DNA from: Ralstonia sp. UBA689
GTDB taxonomy: Bacteria > Pseudomonadota > Gammaproteobacteria > Burkholderiales > Burkholderiaceae
Assembly (NCBI RefSeq): GCF_002298975.1
Contig: NZ_DBMV01000031.1
Location: 1-64,000 of the forward strand
Direction of reading: 5' to 3'
Length of the DNA: 64,000 nt
Positions within the stretch are counted from its first letter, which is position 1. Each line of letters opens with the position of its first letter. This document shows, piece after piece, positions 10,301-18,181 of the stretch. The notes under the pieces are model-generated. The model was not told the origin of the DNA. It worked only from the letters and a program-made list of their open reading frames with translations, and did no database searches. The translations under genes were made by a program, and so were the position numbers.

Positions 10301-10385
10301 GGCCTATCTGGACCTGGAAGACGCCGCCCCCGCATTCAATTGCAAGGTGCCGCAGGCTTCAGCGCCCGAGCAGAAGCTGGATTGA
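7350..10385 (+). CDS. Bifunctional class A penicillin-binding protein (divergent)
   Basis: A 1011-residue membrane-anchored peptidoglycan synthase: N-terminal TM about residues 9-28, a GT51 transglycosylase domain (Glu159 in AIENRSLL; GGSTLATQIEK at 200-210) and a transpeptidase domain with STAK at 487-490, SVN at 593-595 and KTGT at 912-915. The first GT51 motif is normally EDRxF; here it reads ENRSLL. The gap of over 300 residues between SxN and KTG is unusually long. The GTG at 7350 has GGAG at good spacing; ATG 7359 is an alternative. It stands alone, with no obvious partner. Confidence 0.88.
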   Translation: MKTMRRPVKLALIAAPLLLLAAAIWLVADELQTSAWQARYLAHLGQSQTFPVKPGPNASARYPNSGPYDGRLGYHQIPTFLDRLRTRGYIVAEQAVPSQDMLALMDRGLNAPYHEKDRAGLELLDDDGRPIYRVRYPERAYDRFDAVPPLLVGSLLAIENRSLLNTENPKRNPAVEWGRFARAVWDRALHFADSEHESPGGSTLATQIEKYRHSPEGRTDSPSEKLRQMASASVRAYLNGEDTTAMRHQLVVTYLNTVPLGARAGFGEIHGIGDALWVWYGRDFAEVNALLAPGSTAPLPARALAYKEALSLLVSQRRPSYYLDNLDDLESLTNAYVRILTTSGVIPPALRDAALAQSLKQQARRVRPPSAPVEHKGTNAVRVNLAGMLGVPRMYALDRLDLTASSTLDAPLQHEITTELRKLQDPARAKAAGLVGDKMLEHGDPRGVTYSFTLYERAPGGNRVLVQADTFDQPFDINEGVKLDLGSTAKLRTLVTYLEIVAELHKRYVDQPPAALRKLNISVQNPIERWAVDYLLHAQDRSLEAMLEASMERKYSGNAGEWFATGGGMQSFENFEKWEGYQQFTVREGLKHSVNLVFVRIMRDISRYFQHQLPSAGAEALEDTDSPQRQIYLQRFADREGKLFMGRFYMKYRGKTPQEQEATLVQSTHATPVRLATIFRSLDPQAGPDKLATFIRTYLPGAKLDDAALAKLYNNYSPQRFDLADRGYIARLHPLELWLVAYLREHPQATLAQVNQDSTAERQAVYKWLLQSHRKGAQDKRIKQMLEIEAFQSIHAMWKRLGYPFESLVPSYGTAIGASADRPAALAELMGIIENDGVRLPSVRIDRLRFAANTPYEVLLCRDPTTGERVLPPEIPRLVKAALAGVVEGGTAKRIAGTFVDADGKPIAVGGKTGTGDNRFKTFSRGGGLISERVVSRSGAFVFYLGDRYFGTVVAYVAGADAAKYKFTSALTVQVLKVLAPTLMAYLDLEDAAPAFNCKVPQASAPEQKLD

Positions 10386-10479
10386 TCTCAGCCAGCAAAA
10401 CGTCAAGCGCCAACACCTGTCCCCAGACGGCTTGGCCGTACCCTGCCCTAGATGGCGCCTTGAACTCTTGTAAGCGGGG

Positions 10480-10645
10480 GGAAAAAAGACGGGGAACTGT
10501 TTGAGCGAAGCGAGTTTTCCCCGTCTCCGCCCGGTTACAAAAATTCAAGGGGAAGTTGCCATCTCGGGCGCGCCTTTCTTTGCTTACCTTTCTTTGGCAA
10601 GACAATGAAAGTAAGTCGGCCCCGGCAGGGGACGAAACAAGAGAT
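10480..10645. repeat. Intergenic repeat-like element with two hairpins
   Basis: This lies in the 266-base gap between convergent genes. AGACGGGGAA (10487-10496) and TTCCCCGTCT (10517-10526) are a perfect 10-bp inverted repeat. Further right is a CTTTCTTTG/CTTACCTTTCTTTGG stretch facing a CAATGAAAGTAAG copy, then GGCCCC/GGGGAC. The arrangement resembles dispersed intergenic elements of Ralstonia-type genomes and may also act as a bidirectional terminator for the PBP and MFS genes. No protein-coding potential is seen. Confidence 0.5.
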
Positions 10646-10651
10646 GGACCA

Positions 10652-12205
10652 TCAGCGCAAATGCCGCTGCAACCAAATAGCCCCAGCACACCCCAACGCA
10701 ATCACCGCCCCCCAGGCAAACAGATCACTCACTGCCAGCAGCGTAGCCTGCCGATCAATCTCCGCCGATAGCCGGATCAACTCCACCCCCTGCAGCGGAT
10801 GCGGCCACTGCCAGGCCGGCGTGAGCGCACTCACATGGCCAACCAGATCAGTCCGGTGCTGTGCCTGCCCTCGCTGCAGCAAAAGCGTCGCGGCCATCGT
10901 CCCGAAGGCCTGCGCCCACGCGCGCATGATGCCCTTGAACTGGTAAGCATGGCCAAAGTCCTTCGCGGGCATATCGACGTAAGTCAGTCCCGCCACCTGA
11001 ATCACCACAAACATCCCCACCAGGCCTTCGATCATGAACCCCGGCACCACCGCTGCCACGGACGCCCCCGGCATGGCCACATGCGACATCCACAGCAACG
11101 CAATCCCCATCAGCACAAAACCAACGGAGATCAACACGCGCTTGGGCGGCAGCACGTTGGTCAGTTGAAAATTGAGAAGGCCCAGCACCACCGTCACCAA
11201 CCCGCCCAGGCTCATCAACTGTGCGGTGGTTTCATAACGAAAGCCCAGACCGTTCTGCAGCAGGCTCGACGAAAGGAAACCCCACGCGCTCGCAAACACG
11301 TAATAGATGGCGTAGAACACCATCCCCATCATGAAGCGGCGCTGCAGCGTGGCGCGGAGGTCCAACCACGGCAGCGGGTGGCCGGTCTGCCGAATGCCGA
11401 TCCAGGCAAGGAGCGCCGCCACCGCAGTGATCGGCAGCACCTGCGCGGGCGAGCCGTCCGGGTGCACGAAGCGCGCTTGCTGGAACCCGTGCAGCGCTAT
11501 CAGCGCGGCCAGCCCGAATGCCATGGCCGACGGCCAGTCGAGTGAGGTGAAATCGCCCTTGCGCTCATGCTTCTTCGGGTGCGGATAGAACGCCGCCACC
11601 AAGCCGCATACCACCACCGCCACCAGCAACTGCGCAACGAAGATCGCGCGCCAGCCGAATTGCTCGGTCAGCGCGGCCGACAGCATCGGCGACACACAAC
11701 TCAGCCCGAAGATGCCGTAGATCATCCCTTTCATCATCGTGCGGCGTTCGTGCGCAGGGCTGTGCTGCACGAAGATGCGCGAGGTGGACAGCATCGGCCC
11801 ACCGCCGAAGCCTTGCACTGCCCGCCCGACGATCAGCATCGTGCCGCCCTCGGCCGCTGCGCACATCAGCGTGCCGATCATGAAAACCAACAATGACAGC
11901 AGCGTGTGCTTGCGGTACGTCATGTGATCAGCCAACCGCCCCATCACCAGAATCGCCAGGCTGGCCGCCGCAGCATAAGACGTCACGGCCCAGAGATACA
12001 CGTCTTGTGACGCAAGCACCCCACCCTCGATATGCGGCCCGGCAATCGAGAACATCAGGTTGGCCATGTAATCCACGCCCGTCGCCAAACCGATCACCAG
12101 GCCGACCATGCGCAATTCCAGCCGGCTGCCGACAGTCGATTCGGCGGGTTGGCGACGTGGCGCAGGGGGCGGGGCAATCATGTGGTCGGTGCTTGGCGTG
12201 TTCAT
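10652..12205 (-). CDS. MFS transporter, DHA2-like multidrug exporter type
   Basis: A 517-residue polytopic membrane protein with about 14 hydrophobic segments, the size of the DHA2/EmrB drug:H+ antiporter family. The loop 2-3 motif appears as GRLADHMTYRKH, and RAVQGFGGGPML is typical of motif C surroundings. It is divergent from a LysR gene at 12270 with only 64 bases between, which suggests that the LysR protein controls it. The substrate cannot be told from sequence; there is no adjacent HlyD-type adaptor. Confidence 0.85.
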   Translation of the reverse strand: MNTPSTDHMIAPPPAPRRQPAESTVGSRLELRMVGLVIGLATGVDYMANLMFSIAGPHIEGGVLASQDVYLWAVTSYAAAASLAILVMGRLADHMTYRKHTLLSLLVFMIGTLMCAAAEGGTMLIVGRAVQGFGGGPMLSTSRIFVQHSPAHERRTMMKGMIYGIFGLSCVSPMLSAALTEQFGWRAIFVAQLLVAVVVCGLVAAFYPHPKKHERKGDFTSLDWPSAMAFGLAALIALHGFQQARFVHPDGSPAQVLPITAVAALLAWIGIRQTGHPLPWLDLRATLQRRFMMGMVFYAIYYVFASAWGFLSSSLLQNGLGFRYETTAQLMSLGGLVTVVLGLLNFQLTNVLPPKRVLISVGFVLMGIALLWMSHVAMPGASVAAVVPGFMIEGLVGMFVVIQVAGLTYVDMPAKDFGHAYQFKGIMRAWAQAFGTMAATLLLQRGQAQHRTDLVGHVSALTPAWQWPHPLQGVELIRLSAEIDRQATLLAVSDLFAWGAVIALGCAGAIWLQRHLR

Positions 12206-12269
12206 GCCGGGATGGTAATTTGCCCGGAAACCGGCGGAAATCGCCTTCCAACAAATTCATTGTTCAGCC

Positions 12270-13235
12270 ATGCGAACGACAGACTGGAACGACTGGGACA
12301 CTTTCTGCACCGTGGCCACCCTCGGCAGCTTCACGCGCGCGGCCGATCGGCTGGGCTTGCCCAAGTCGTCGGTCAGCACGGCGGTGTCACGGCTGGAGGG
12401 CAAATTGGGCGTGCGCCTGTTCGAGCGCAGCACGCGCCGCCTGCGCTTGACCGATGCCGGCGAGGCCCTGCTGCGTGATGCTGGCCCATTGTTCCAGCGG
12501 TTGCGCGAAGTCTCGGAAGACGCTGCGGCCACGTTCCAGTCGCCGGCCGGCACGCTGCGCATTGCCATGCCGTATGAGTTTGCTGCCCGGCAGTTTGCCG
12601 AGGTGGTGCTGGAAGTCATGCGCGAGCACACCGGCCTGCGCATCGAAGTGGACGTGGCCCCGCGCCAGATCGACCCGCTCGCCCAGGGCTACGACATCAT
12701 GCTGACCGTGCCGCGCGGGCCGCTGCCCGATTCCGGCCTGGTCGCCCAGCGCGTTTTCGACCTGCGGCGCGCCGTGGTGGTCGCCCCAGAACTGCTGGAG
12801 CGCCTGGGCCCGCTCACGCACCCCGATCAACTGGTCGACTGGCCGTGCCTGGGCATCTCGAACGAATCCGAATGGCAATTCCGCACACCCGGCGGCGAGA
12901 CCATCAACCTGCCGCTGGATTTCCGCATGCGCACCTCCAACAGCGAGTTGCGCATGCAGGCGGCCATTGCCGGGTTGGGCGTTGCGCGCATCACTTCGGT
13001 GTTTGCGACCGACTTGGTCGCTTCGGGCGCGCTGCAGGAGGTGCTGACCGATTTCCAATCTCCGCCGATGCGCGTGTATGCCGTCTTCCCGGGCCGCCGC
13101 CTGATGCCGGCCAAGGTGAAGGTGTTCATGGATGCCCTGCACCGCCGCATCGAGCACTCCCGCCAACGCGCGGACGTCCGGCCCACCTTCGTTGACGAAA
13201 CGGCACCGCCGTGGCCGCCAGAATCCCTGCTCTGA
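12270..13235 (+). CDS. LysR-type transcriptional regulator
   Basis: A 321-residue LysR protein: HTH near residues 4-60 (FCTVATLGSFTRAADRLGLP, then KSSVSTAVSRLEGKLGVRLF) and a substrate-binding domain to about residue 300. It is divergent from the MFS exporter at 10652-12205 and probably regulates it. The C-terminal 25 residues are Pro/Arg-rich and look unstructured. The inducer is unknown. Confidence 0.85.
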   Translation: MRTTDWNDWDTFCTVATLGSFTRAADRLGLPKSSVSTAVSRLEGKLGVRLFERSTRRLRLTDAGEALLRDAGPLFQRLREVSEDAAATFQSPAGTLRIAMPYEFAARQFAEVVLEVMREHTGLRIEVDVAPRQIDPLAQGYDIMLTVPRGPLPDSGLVAQRVFDLRRAVVVAPELLERLGPLTHPDQLVDWPCLGISNESEWQFRTPGGETINLPLDFRMRTSNSELRMQAAIAGLGVARITSVFATDLVASGALQEVLTDFQSPPMRVYAVFPGRRLMPAKVKVFMDALHRRIEHSRQRADVRPTFVDETAPPWPPESLL

Positions 13236-13273
13236 TCCCAAGAGTTCCTTTTTTCTTCTACGCAAGACCGACC

Positions 13274-13753
13274 ATGCGCTCATTTGCCCGTTTACCTGCT
13301 TTCATTGCCGTGCTCGCTCTGTGCACCGCCGCTTGCTCCCGCGCTGAGGACCTCGGTAGCGTCAGCACCAATTTCCGCATCACCGGGTCCGACAAGATCG
13401 TCATCGAGGCTTTTGACGATCCGCTCGTGCAGGGGGTCACCTGCTACGTATCGCGCGCCCGCACTGGCGGCATCAAGGGCACGCTGGGCGTAGCCGAAGA
13501 CGTGAGCGAAGCCGCCGTGGCCTGCCGCCAGGTCGGCGACATCACCTTCGTCAAGCCACTGCCGCAGCAGGACGACATGTTTACGCAGCGCCTGTCGCTC
13601 GTCTTCAAGACGCTGCATGTGGTGCGCGTGGTAGACCGCAAGCGCAACGTGCTGGTCTATCTGACGTACTCCGACAAGGTGATCTCTGGCAGCCCCAAGA
13701 ACAGCGTGACGGCAGTGCCGATCCAGGCCAGCCAGCCCATTCCGGTGAAATGA
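13274..13753 (+). CDS. CreA-like periplasmic protein
   Basis: A 159-residue secreted protein. An N-terminal hydrophobic segment (FARLPAFIAVLALCTAACS, residues 4-22) is followed by a mature part beginning near AEDLGSVSTNFR. The stretch DPLVQGVTCYVSRARTGG is characteristic of the CreA family, whose function is unknown. The Cys at the end of the signal has Thr-Ala-Ala before it, a poor lipobox, so ordinary signal peptidase cleavage is more likely. The ATG at 13274 is chosen because it starts the signal peptide. It follows the LysR gene by 38 bases. Confidence 0.82.
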   Translation: MRSFARLPAFIAVLALCTAACSRAEDLGSVSTNFRITGSDKIVIEAFDDPLVQGVTCYVSRARTGGIKGTLGVAEDVSEAAVACRQVGDITFVKPLPQQDDMFTQRLSLVFKTLHVVRVVDRKRNVLVYLTYSDKVISGSPKNSVTAVPIQASQPIPVK

Positions 13754-13817
13754 GGCGACCGCACCACATTGGTGCGCGCCAAAGCAAGTGTGGTGGCCGA
13801 ACAACACAGACTGGTGC

Positions 13818-13837
13818 ATACGTAAGCCTACGTATGG
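13818..13837. promoter_or_regulatory. Perfect 8-bp inverted repeat upstream of the 58-residue gene
   Basis: CATACGTA (13818-13825), AGCC, then TACGTATG (13830-13837) form a perfect dyad 65 bases before the ATG at 13903. It has no T run, so an operator or an element around the -35 region is more likely than a terminator. Confidence 0.5.
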
Positions 13838-13864
13838 TGCATTGCATCATCTGATGTATGATTA

Positions 13865-13891
13865 GGGTATTCCCTGATCGGGAATTCCCTA
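13865..13891. promoter_or_regulatory. 27-bp operator-like dyad just before the ribosome binding site
   Basis: AGGGTATTCCC (13865-13875), TGATC, then GGGAATTCCCT (13881-13891) are 11-base arms with one mismatch. The dyad ends directly before AAGAGG (13892-13897), the ribosome binding site of the gene at 13903. Such a position would let a repressor, or an RNA hairpin in the leader, block expression. Confidence 0.5.
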
Positions 13892-13902
13892 AGAGGCCAA
13901 TC

Positions 13903-14079
13903 ATGCAAAACACGAACGACCTGAAGCTGACTGATCAACTCGAACGCGAACTGATCGAGCGCGAGATGTCCGAAGGCATTTACTACTATCGCCGTCCGAG
14001 CGGTCAATCGTTCTCTTTCGCCCAGTTCTTCTCGGCGATCGCGAACCTGTTCAGCACGCACCGCACCGCCAAGGCCTAA
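13903..14079 (+). CDS. Small hypothetical protein (58 residues)
   Basis: The protein begins MQNTNDLKLTDQLERELIER and ends in a segment QSFSFAQFFSAIANLFSTHR that could be an amphipathic helix. The first half is highly charged with a helix-forming pattern; the middle has SEGIYYYRRPSG. The ATG at 13903 has AAGAGG upstream; the frame is open 15 codons further but without a ribosome site. I do not recognise a family. Strong dyads upstream and a terminator at 14208 support a real monocistronic gene. Confidence 0.6.
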   Translation: MQNTNDLKLTDQLERELIEREMSEGIYYYRRPSGQSFSFAQFFSAIANLFSTHRTAKA

Positions 14080-14418
14080 TCAGCCGCCATTGTCGATGGG
14101 CGTGTGCCCAAGCTAGCTGTACCGCAGTGACGCAACATCGGTAGCACCCCGTGCGTCGGCCATGTGCCGCCACACCCGCCAGGTTATGACCGCCTGGTGT
14201 CAATCGAGGGCCGGATTCCGGCCCTTTGTCATTTCCGCGGCGCATGTTTTGCGTGCCGCGGCATCATCCTTATCCCTGAAGCATCCCCAACCGCGCGCTG
14301 GTTGTCTTCTCTTTCTCCTGTGCTTTACTGAAACAAGCCGCGACCACCGATACCCAGACTCGGCGCGCATCTTCGCTGCGACGCGAGCACACGGCGACCT
14401 ATCCCCAAGGAGACTCCC
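14080..14418. other. Non-coding gap before the Cox-type cluster
   Basis: These 339 bases have no convincing gene. They contain the terminator at 14208-14227, a small CCAGG/CCTGG hairpin near 14180-14198, and presumably the promoter of the molybdenum hydroxylase cluster. AGGAG (14408-14412) is the ribosome binding site for the gene at 14419. Confidence 0.6.
14208..14227 (+). terminator. Intrinsic terminator after the 58-residue gene
   Basis: GGGCCGG (14208-14214), loop ATT, CCGGCCC (14218-14224), then TTTGTCATTT. A strong 7-bp GC stem with a weak T tract, 129 bases after the stop codon at 14079. Confidence 0.6.
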
Positions 14419-14946
14419 ATGGCGATCAGCCTCAAGCTGTCGGTCAACGGTGCGCCTGTCACCGTCAGTGTCGAACCCCATACCCTGTTGGTCCAATTGC
14501 TGCGCGAGCACCTGCGCCTGACGGGCACGCACGTCGGCTGCGATACGGCGCAATGCGGCGCCTGCACGGTGCACATGAACGGACGAGCGGTGAAATCGTG
14601 CAACATCCTCGCCGTGCAGGCCGACGGCGCCGAGGTGACCACCATCGAAGGCCTGTCGAGGGATGGTGCGCTGCACCCGATGCAGGAGGCCTTCCGCGAA
14701 TGCCATGGCCTGCAATGCGGCTTCTGCACGCCCGGCATGGTGATGGCGGCGACCGCCCTGGTGGCGCAATGCCCGCATCCCGATGAGCGCCAAGTGCGCG
14801 AGCAGCTCGACGGCAACCTGTGCCGCTGCACGGGCTATCACAACATCGTGCGTGCCGTGCTCAAGGGCGCCGAGGCCATGGCCGCCGCCGAAGGCGACGA
14901 TGCCTCGCTGCAAAGCCTGGCCGCCGCGCGCGCCCACGCCGCCTGA
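14419..14946 (+). CDS. Molybdenum hydroxylase [2Fe-2S] subunit (CoxS type)
   Basis: A 175-residue subunit that carries electrons from the molybdenum site to FAD. The plant-type cluster is bound by Cys41, Cys46, Cys49 and Cys61; the second, helical cluster by Cys100, Cys103, Cys135 and Cys137 (GFCTPG and NLCRCTGY motifs). It is the first gene of an S-L-M set and is followed by the large subunit after 19 bases. The C-terminal 20 residues (SLAAARAHAA) are Ala-rich beyond the domain. Isoquinoline or aldehyde oxidases have the same subunit; the accessory genes downstream favour the Cox-like group. Confidence 0.93.
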   Translation: MAISLKLSVNGAPVTVSVEPHTLLVQLLREHLRLTGTHVGCDTAQCGACTVHMNGRAVKSCNILAVQADGAEVTTIEGLSRDGALHPMQEAFRECHGLQCGFCTPGMVMAATALVAQCPHPDERQVREQLDGNLCRCTGYHNIVRAVLKGAEAMAAAEGDDASLQSLAAARAHAA

Positions 14947-14965
14947 ACCGAGCGAGGAGACCATC

Positions 14966-17344
14966 ATGAACGCTCCCGCAGAACCCAACCACCACCTGAT
15001 CGGCGCGGCCGTCAAGCGCAAGGAAGATTTCCGCTTCCTCACCGGCGCCGGGCAGTACACGGACGACGTCGTTCAGGCCAATCAATCCTACGCAGTGTTC
15101 CTGCGCTCGCCGTATGCGCACGCGCGCATCAAGCAGATCAACGCGGATGCCGCGCGCAAGCATCCGGGTGTGCTCGCCGTGCTCACCGGAGAGGACCTAG
15201 CCGCCGACAAGGTCAACGGCCTGCCGTGCGGCTGGCTGATCCACAGCATTGACGGCACGCCGATGAAGGAGCCGCCCCACCCCGTGCTCGCCCAGGGCAA
15301 GGTGCGCCACGTGGGCGATCAGGTGGCGCTGGTGGTGGCCGAATCGGTGAAGATCGCCAAGGACGCGGTCGAGATGATCGACGTGGAATACGACGAACTG
15401 CCCGCCGTAGTCGACACTGCAACCGCAGCAACGGCCGGCTCGGCAGTGCACGACGATGTGCCCGACAACACCTGCTACACCTGGGGCCACGGCGACAAGG
15501 CGGCGACCGATGCGGCTTTTGCCAAGGCCGCACACGTGACGCAGCTCGACATCGTCAACAACCGGCTGATCCCGAACGCCATCGAGCCGCGCGCCGTCAA
15601 CGCCAGCTATTCGCGCCAGGACGACAGCTACACGCTCTACGTCGCCAATCAGAACCCGCATGTGGAGCGCCTCTTGATGTCGGCCTTTGTGCTGGGTCTG
15701 AACGAAGCCAAGGTGCGCGTGATCGCGCCGGACGTAGGCGGCGGGTTTGGCTCGAAGATCTTCCTGTACGCGGAAGACGTGGCGCTCACGTGGGCCTCGA
15801 AGAAAGTCGGCCGGCCGATCAAGTGGACGGCCGAGCGGTCCGAATCCTTCCTGACCGACGCGCATGGCCGCGACCACGTCACGCATGCCGAACTGGCGCT
15901 CGATGCGCAGGGCAACTTCCTCGCCATGCGTGTGCACACCACGGCCAACATGGGCGCCTATTTGTCGACGTTTGCCAGCAGCGTGCCGACGATCCTCTAT
16001 GCGACGCTGCTTGCCGGGCAGTACAAGACGCCGGCCATCTATGCCGAGGTGAAAGCGGTGTTTACGAATACCGCGCCCGTCGATGCGTATCGCGGTGCCG
16101 GACGGCCGGAAGCGACCTATGTGGTCGAACGCCTGGTGGAGACAGCGGCCCGCGAAATGCAGATCGACCCGGCAGAGCTGCGCCGCCGCAACTTCATCCG
16201 CACGTTCCCGTATGCCACGCCGGTTGGCCTGACCTACGACACCGGTGATTACGAACCGTGCCTGGACCGCGCCATCGAACTGGCCGACGTGAAAGGCTTT
16301 GCCGCGCGTCGTGATGCTTCACGCGCCAAGGGCCGGCTGCGCGGCATGGGCTATTCCTGCTACATCGAGGCCTGCGGGCTGGCGCCGTCGAACATTGCCG
16401 GGGCGCTGGGCGCGCGGGCCGGGTTGTTCGAGGCCGGAGAGATTCGCGTGCATCCGACGGGCTCCGTCACGGTCTTCACCGGCTCGCACAGCCACGGCCA
16501 GGGCCACGAGACCACCTTTGCGCAAGTGGTGGCCGATCGCCTGGGCGTGCCGATCGAAAACGTCGAGATCGTGCACGGCGATACCGGCCGCATCCCCTTC
16601 GGCATGGGCACGTATGGCTCGCGTTCGATTGCCGTGGGCGGCTCGGCCATCATGAAGGCGCTCGACAAGATCGAGGCCAAGGCCAAGAAAATCGCCGCGC
16701 ATCTGCTGGAGGCGTCGGCGGAGGACATCGAGTTCAAGGACGGCGTGTTCCGGGTGGCCGGCACCGACCGCACCAAGACCTTCGGGGAAGTCGCGCTCAC
16801 GGCCTACGTGCCGCACAACTACCCGCTCGACAAGCTGGAGCCGGGCCTGGACGAAAACGCCTTCTACGACCCGACCAACTTCACCTATCCCGCAGGCGCG
16901 TACATCTGCGAGGTGGAAGTCGACCCCGATACCGGCGAGGTCCATATCGACCGCTTCGTTGCGGTGGACGACTTCGGCAACATCATCAACCCGATGATCG
17001 TCGAGGGGCAGGTGCACGGCGGGCTCGGCCAAGGTATCGGCCAGGCGCTGCTGGAGCGCTGCGTGTACGACGAAGCCGGCCAGTTGCTGACGGGCTCGTA
17101 CATGGACTACGCCATGGCCCGTGCGGGCGATCTGCCCAGCTTCACGGTGGAAACCGCCAAGGGCACGCCGTGCACGCACAACCCGTTGGGTGTGAAGGGC
17201 TGCGGCGAAGCGGGCGCGATCGGCTCGCCGCCGGCGCTTATCAATGCCATCGTCGATGCGCTTGCGCCGCTGGGCGTGAAGGACATCCAGATGCCCGCCA
17301 CGCCGTACCGCGTCTGGCAGACCATTCAAGCGGCAAAGGCCTAG
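14966..17344 (+). CDS. Molybdenum hydroxylase large subunit (form II CoxL type)
   Basis: A 792-residue molybdopterin-cytosine-dinucleotide subunit of the xanthine oxidase family. The active-site loop reads AYRGAGR (374-380), the signature of form II 'CoxL-like' proteins; true CO dehydrogenases have AYRCSFR with the copper-binding Cys. GGGFGSK, GQGHETTFAQV and the catalytic Glu748 in GCGEAGAIG are intact. I therefore call it a molybdenum hydroxylase of unknown substrate, probably an aldehyde or N-heterocycle, rather than a CO oxidiser. ATG 14966 has GAGGAG upstream; the open frame before it overlaps the S gene. Confidence 0.92.
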   Translation: MNAPAEPNHHLIGAAVKRKEDFRFLTGAGQYTDDVVQANQSYAVFLRSPYAHARIKQINADAARKHPGVLAVLTGEDLAADKVNGLPCGWLIHSIDGTPMKEPPHPVLAQGKVRHVGDQVALVVAESVKIAKDAVEMIDVEYDELPAVVDTATAATAGSAVHDDVPDNTCYTWGHGDKAATDAAFAKAAHVTQLDIVNNRLIPNAIEPRAVNASYSRQDDSYTLYVANQNPHVERLLMSAFVLGLNEAKVRVIAPDVGGGFGSKIFLYAEDVALTWASKKVGRPIKWTAERSESFLTDAHGRDHVTHAELALDAQGNFLAMRVHTTANMGAYLSTFASSVPTILYATLLAGQYKTPAIYAEVKAVFTNTAPVDAYRGAGRPEATYVVERLVETAAREMQIDPAELRRRNFIRTFPYATPVGLTYDTGDYEPCLDRAIELADVKGFAARRDASRAKGRLRGMGYSCYIEACGLAPSNIAGALGARAGLFEAGEIRVHPTGSVTVFTGSHSHGQGHETTFAQVVADRLGVPIENVEIVHGDTGRIPFGMGTYGSRSIAVGGSAIMKALDKIEAKAKKIAAHLLEASAEDIEFKDGVFRVAGTDRTKTFGEVALTAYVPHNYPLDKLEPGLDENAFYDPTNFTYPAGAYICEVEVDPDTGEVHIDRFVAVDDFGNIINPMIVEGQVHGGLGQGIGQALLERCVYDEAGQLLTGSYMDYAMARAGDLPSFTVETAKGTPCTHNPLGVKGCGEAGAIGSPPALINAIVDALAPLGVKDIQMPATPYRVWQTIQAAKA

Positions 17345-17353
17345 GAGACGATC

Positions 17354-18160
17354 ATGTACGACTTCGAGTACCAGAAAGCCACCGACGCCCAGACCGCCGT
17401 CACGGCGCTGAAGACGCATCCGGATGCCAAGTATCTTGGCGGCGGCCAGAGCCTGCTGGCCGCGATGAAGCTGCGGCTGGCGCAGCCGTCCACGCTGGTG
17501 GATATCACGCGCATTCCCGGCATTGCAGGCATCCGCTCGCAGCCGGGCGTGATCACCGTGGGCGCCGCCACGCGCCATGCCGATGTGGCCGAGAGCGACG
17601 AAATTCGCCGCATGCTGCCCGCGCTGGCGGACCTTGCAGGCGGCATCGGCGACAGGCAGGTACGCGCCATGGGCACGCTTGGCGGGTCGCTCGCCAACAA
17701 CGACCCGGCTGCGTGCTACCCGGCGGCCGTGCTCGGGCTGAACGCCACCGTCGTCACCGAGCGGCGCAACATCATGGCGGACGACTTCTTCCTCGGCATG
17801 TATGAGACCGCGTTGGCTGCGGACGAGCTCATCACCGAGGTGCAATTCCCCGTGCCGGATCAGGCCGCCTACGTGAAATTCCGCAACCCCGCATCGCGCT
17901 TTGCACTGGTGGGCGTGTTCGTCAGCCGCACGAACAACCACGTGCGTGTGGCCGTCACGGGCGCGTCGCCGTGCGTGTTCCGCTGCCAGCCGCTGGAGCA
18001 GGCGCTGTCGGCCAGCTTCACGTCGGAGGCGGCGCGCAAGGTGGTGGTGCCAGCCGATGATCTGGTGGGCGACCTGCATGCCTCGCCGGAATATCGCGCG
18101 CACCTGATTCCGGTGCTCGCGGCGCGCGCCGTGGAACAAGCGCTGGCGCGGCATCACTAG
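17354..18160 (+). CDS. Molybdenum hydroxylase FAD-binding subunit (CoxM type)
   Basis: A 268-residue flavoprotein subunit. The FAD-binding loops are seen as YLGGGQSLLAAMKLRLAQP (about 31-49) and TLGGSLANNDPAACYPAA. It starts nine bases after the large-subunit stop. The gene order S-L-M differs from the M-S-L order of classic cox operons. The Met at 17354 is preceded by AGGAG. Confidence 0.93.
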   Translation: MYDFEYQKATDAQTAVTALKTHPDAKYLGGGQSLLAAMKLRLAQPSTLVDITRIPGIAGIRSQPGVITVGAATRHADVAESDEIRRMLPALADLAGGIGDRQVRAMGTLGGSLANNDPAACYPAAVLGLNATVVTERRNIMADDFFLGMYETALAADELITEVQFPVPDQAAYVKFRNPASRFALVGVFVSRTNNHVRVAVTGASPCVFRCQPLEQALSASFTSEAARKVVVPADDLVGDLHASPEYRAHLIPVLAARAVEQALARHH

Positions 18161-18181
18161 GCGCATTGGCTAAGGAGCTGC

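Noticed and set aside
16319..18166. Long minus-strand open frame (615 codons) opposite the molybdenum hydroxylase genes
   Set aside because: His/Arg-rich shadow of coding sequence; no ribosome site and no recognisable motif.
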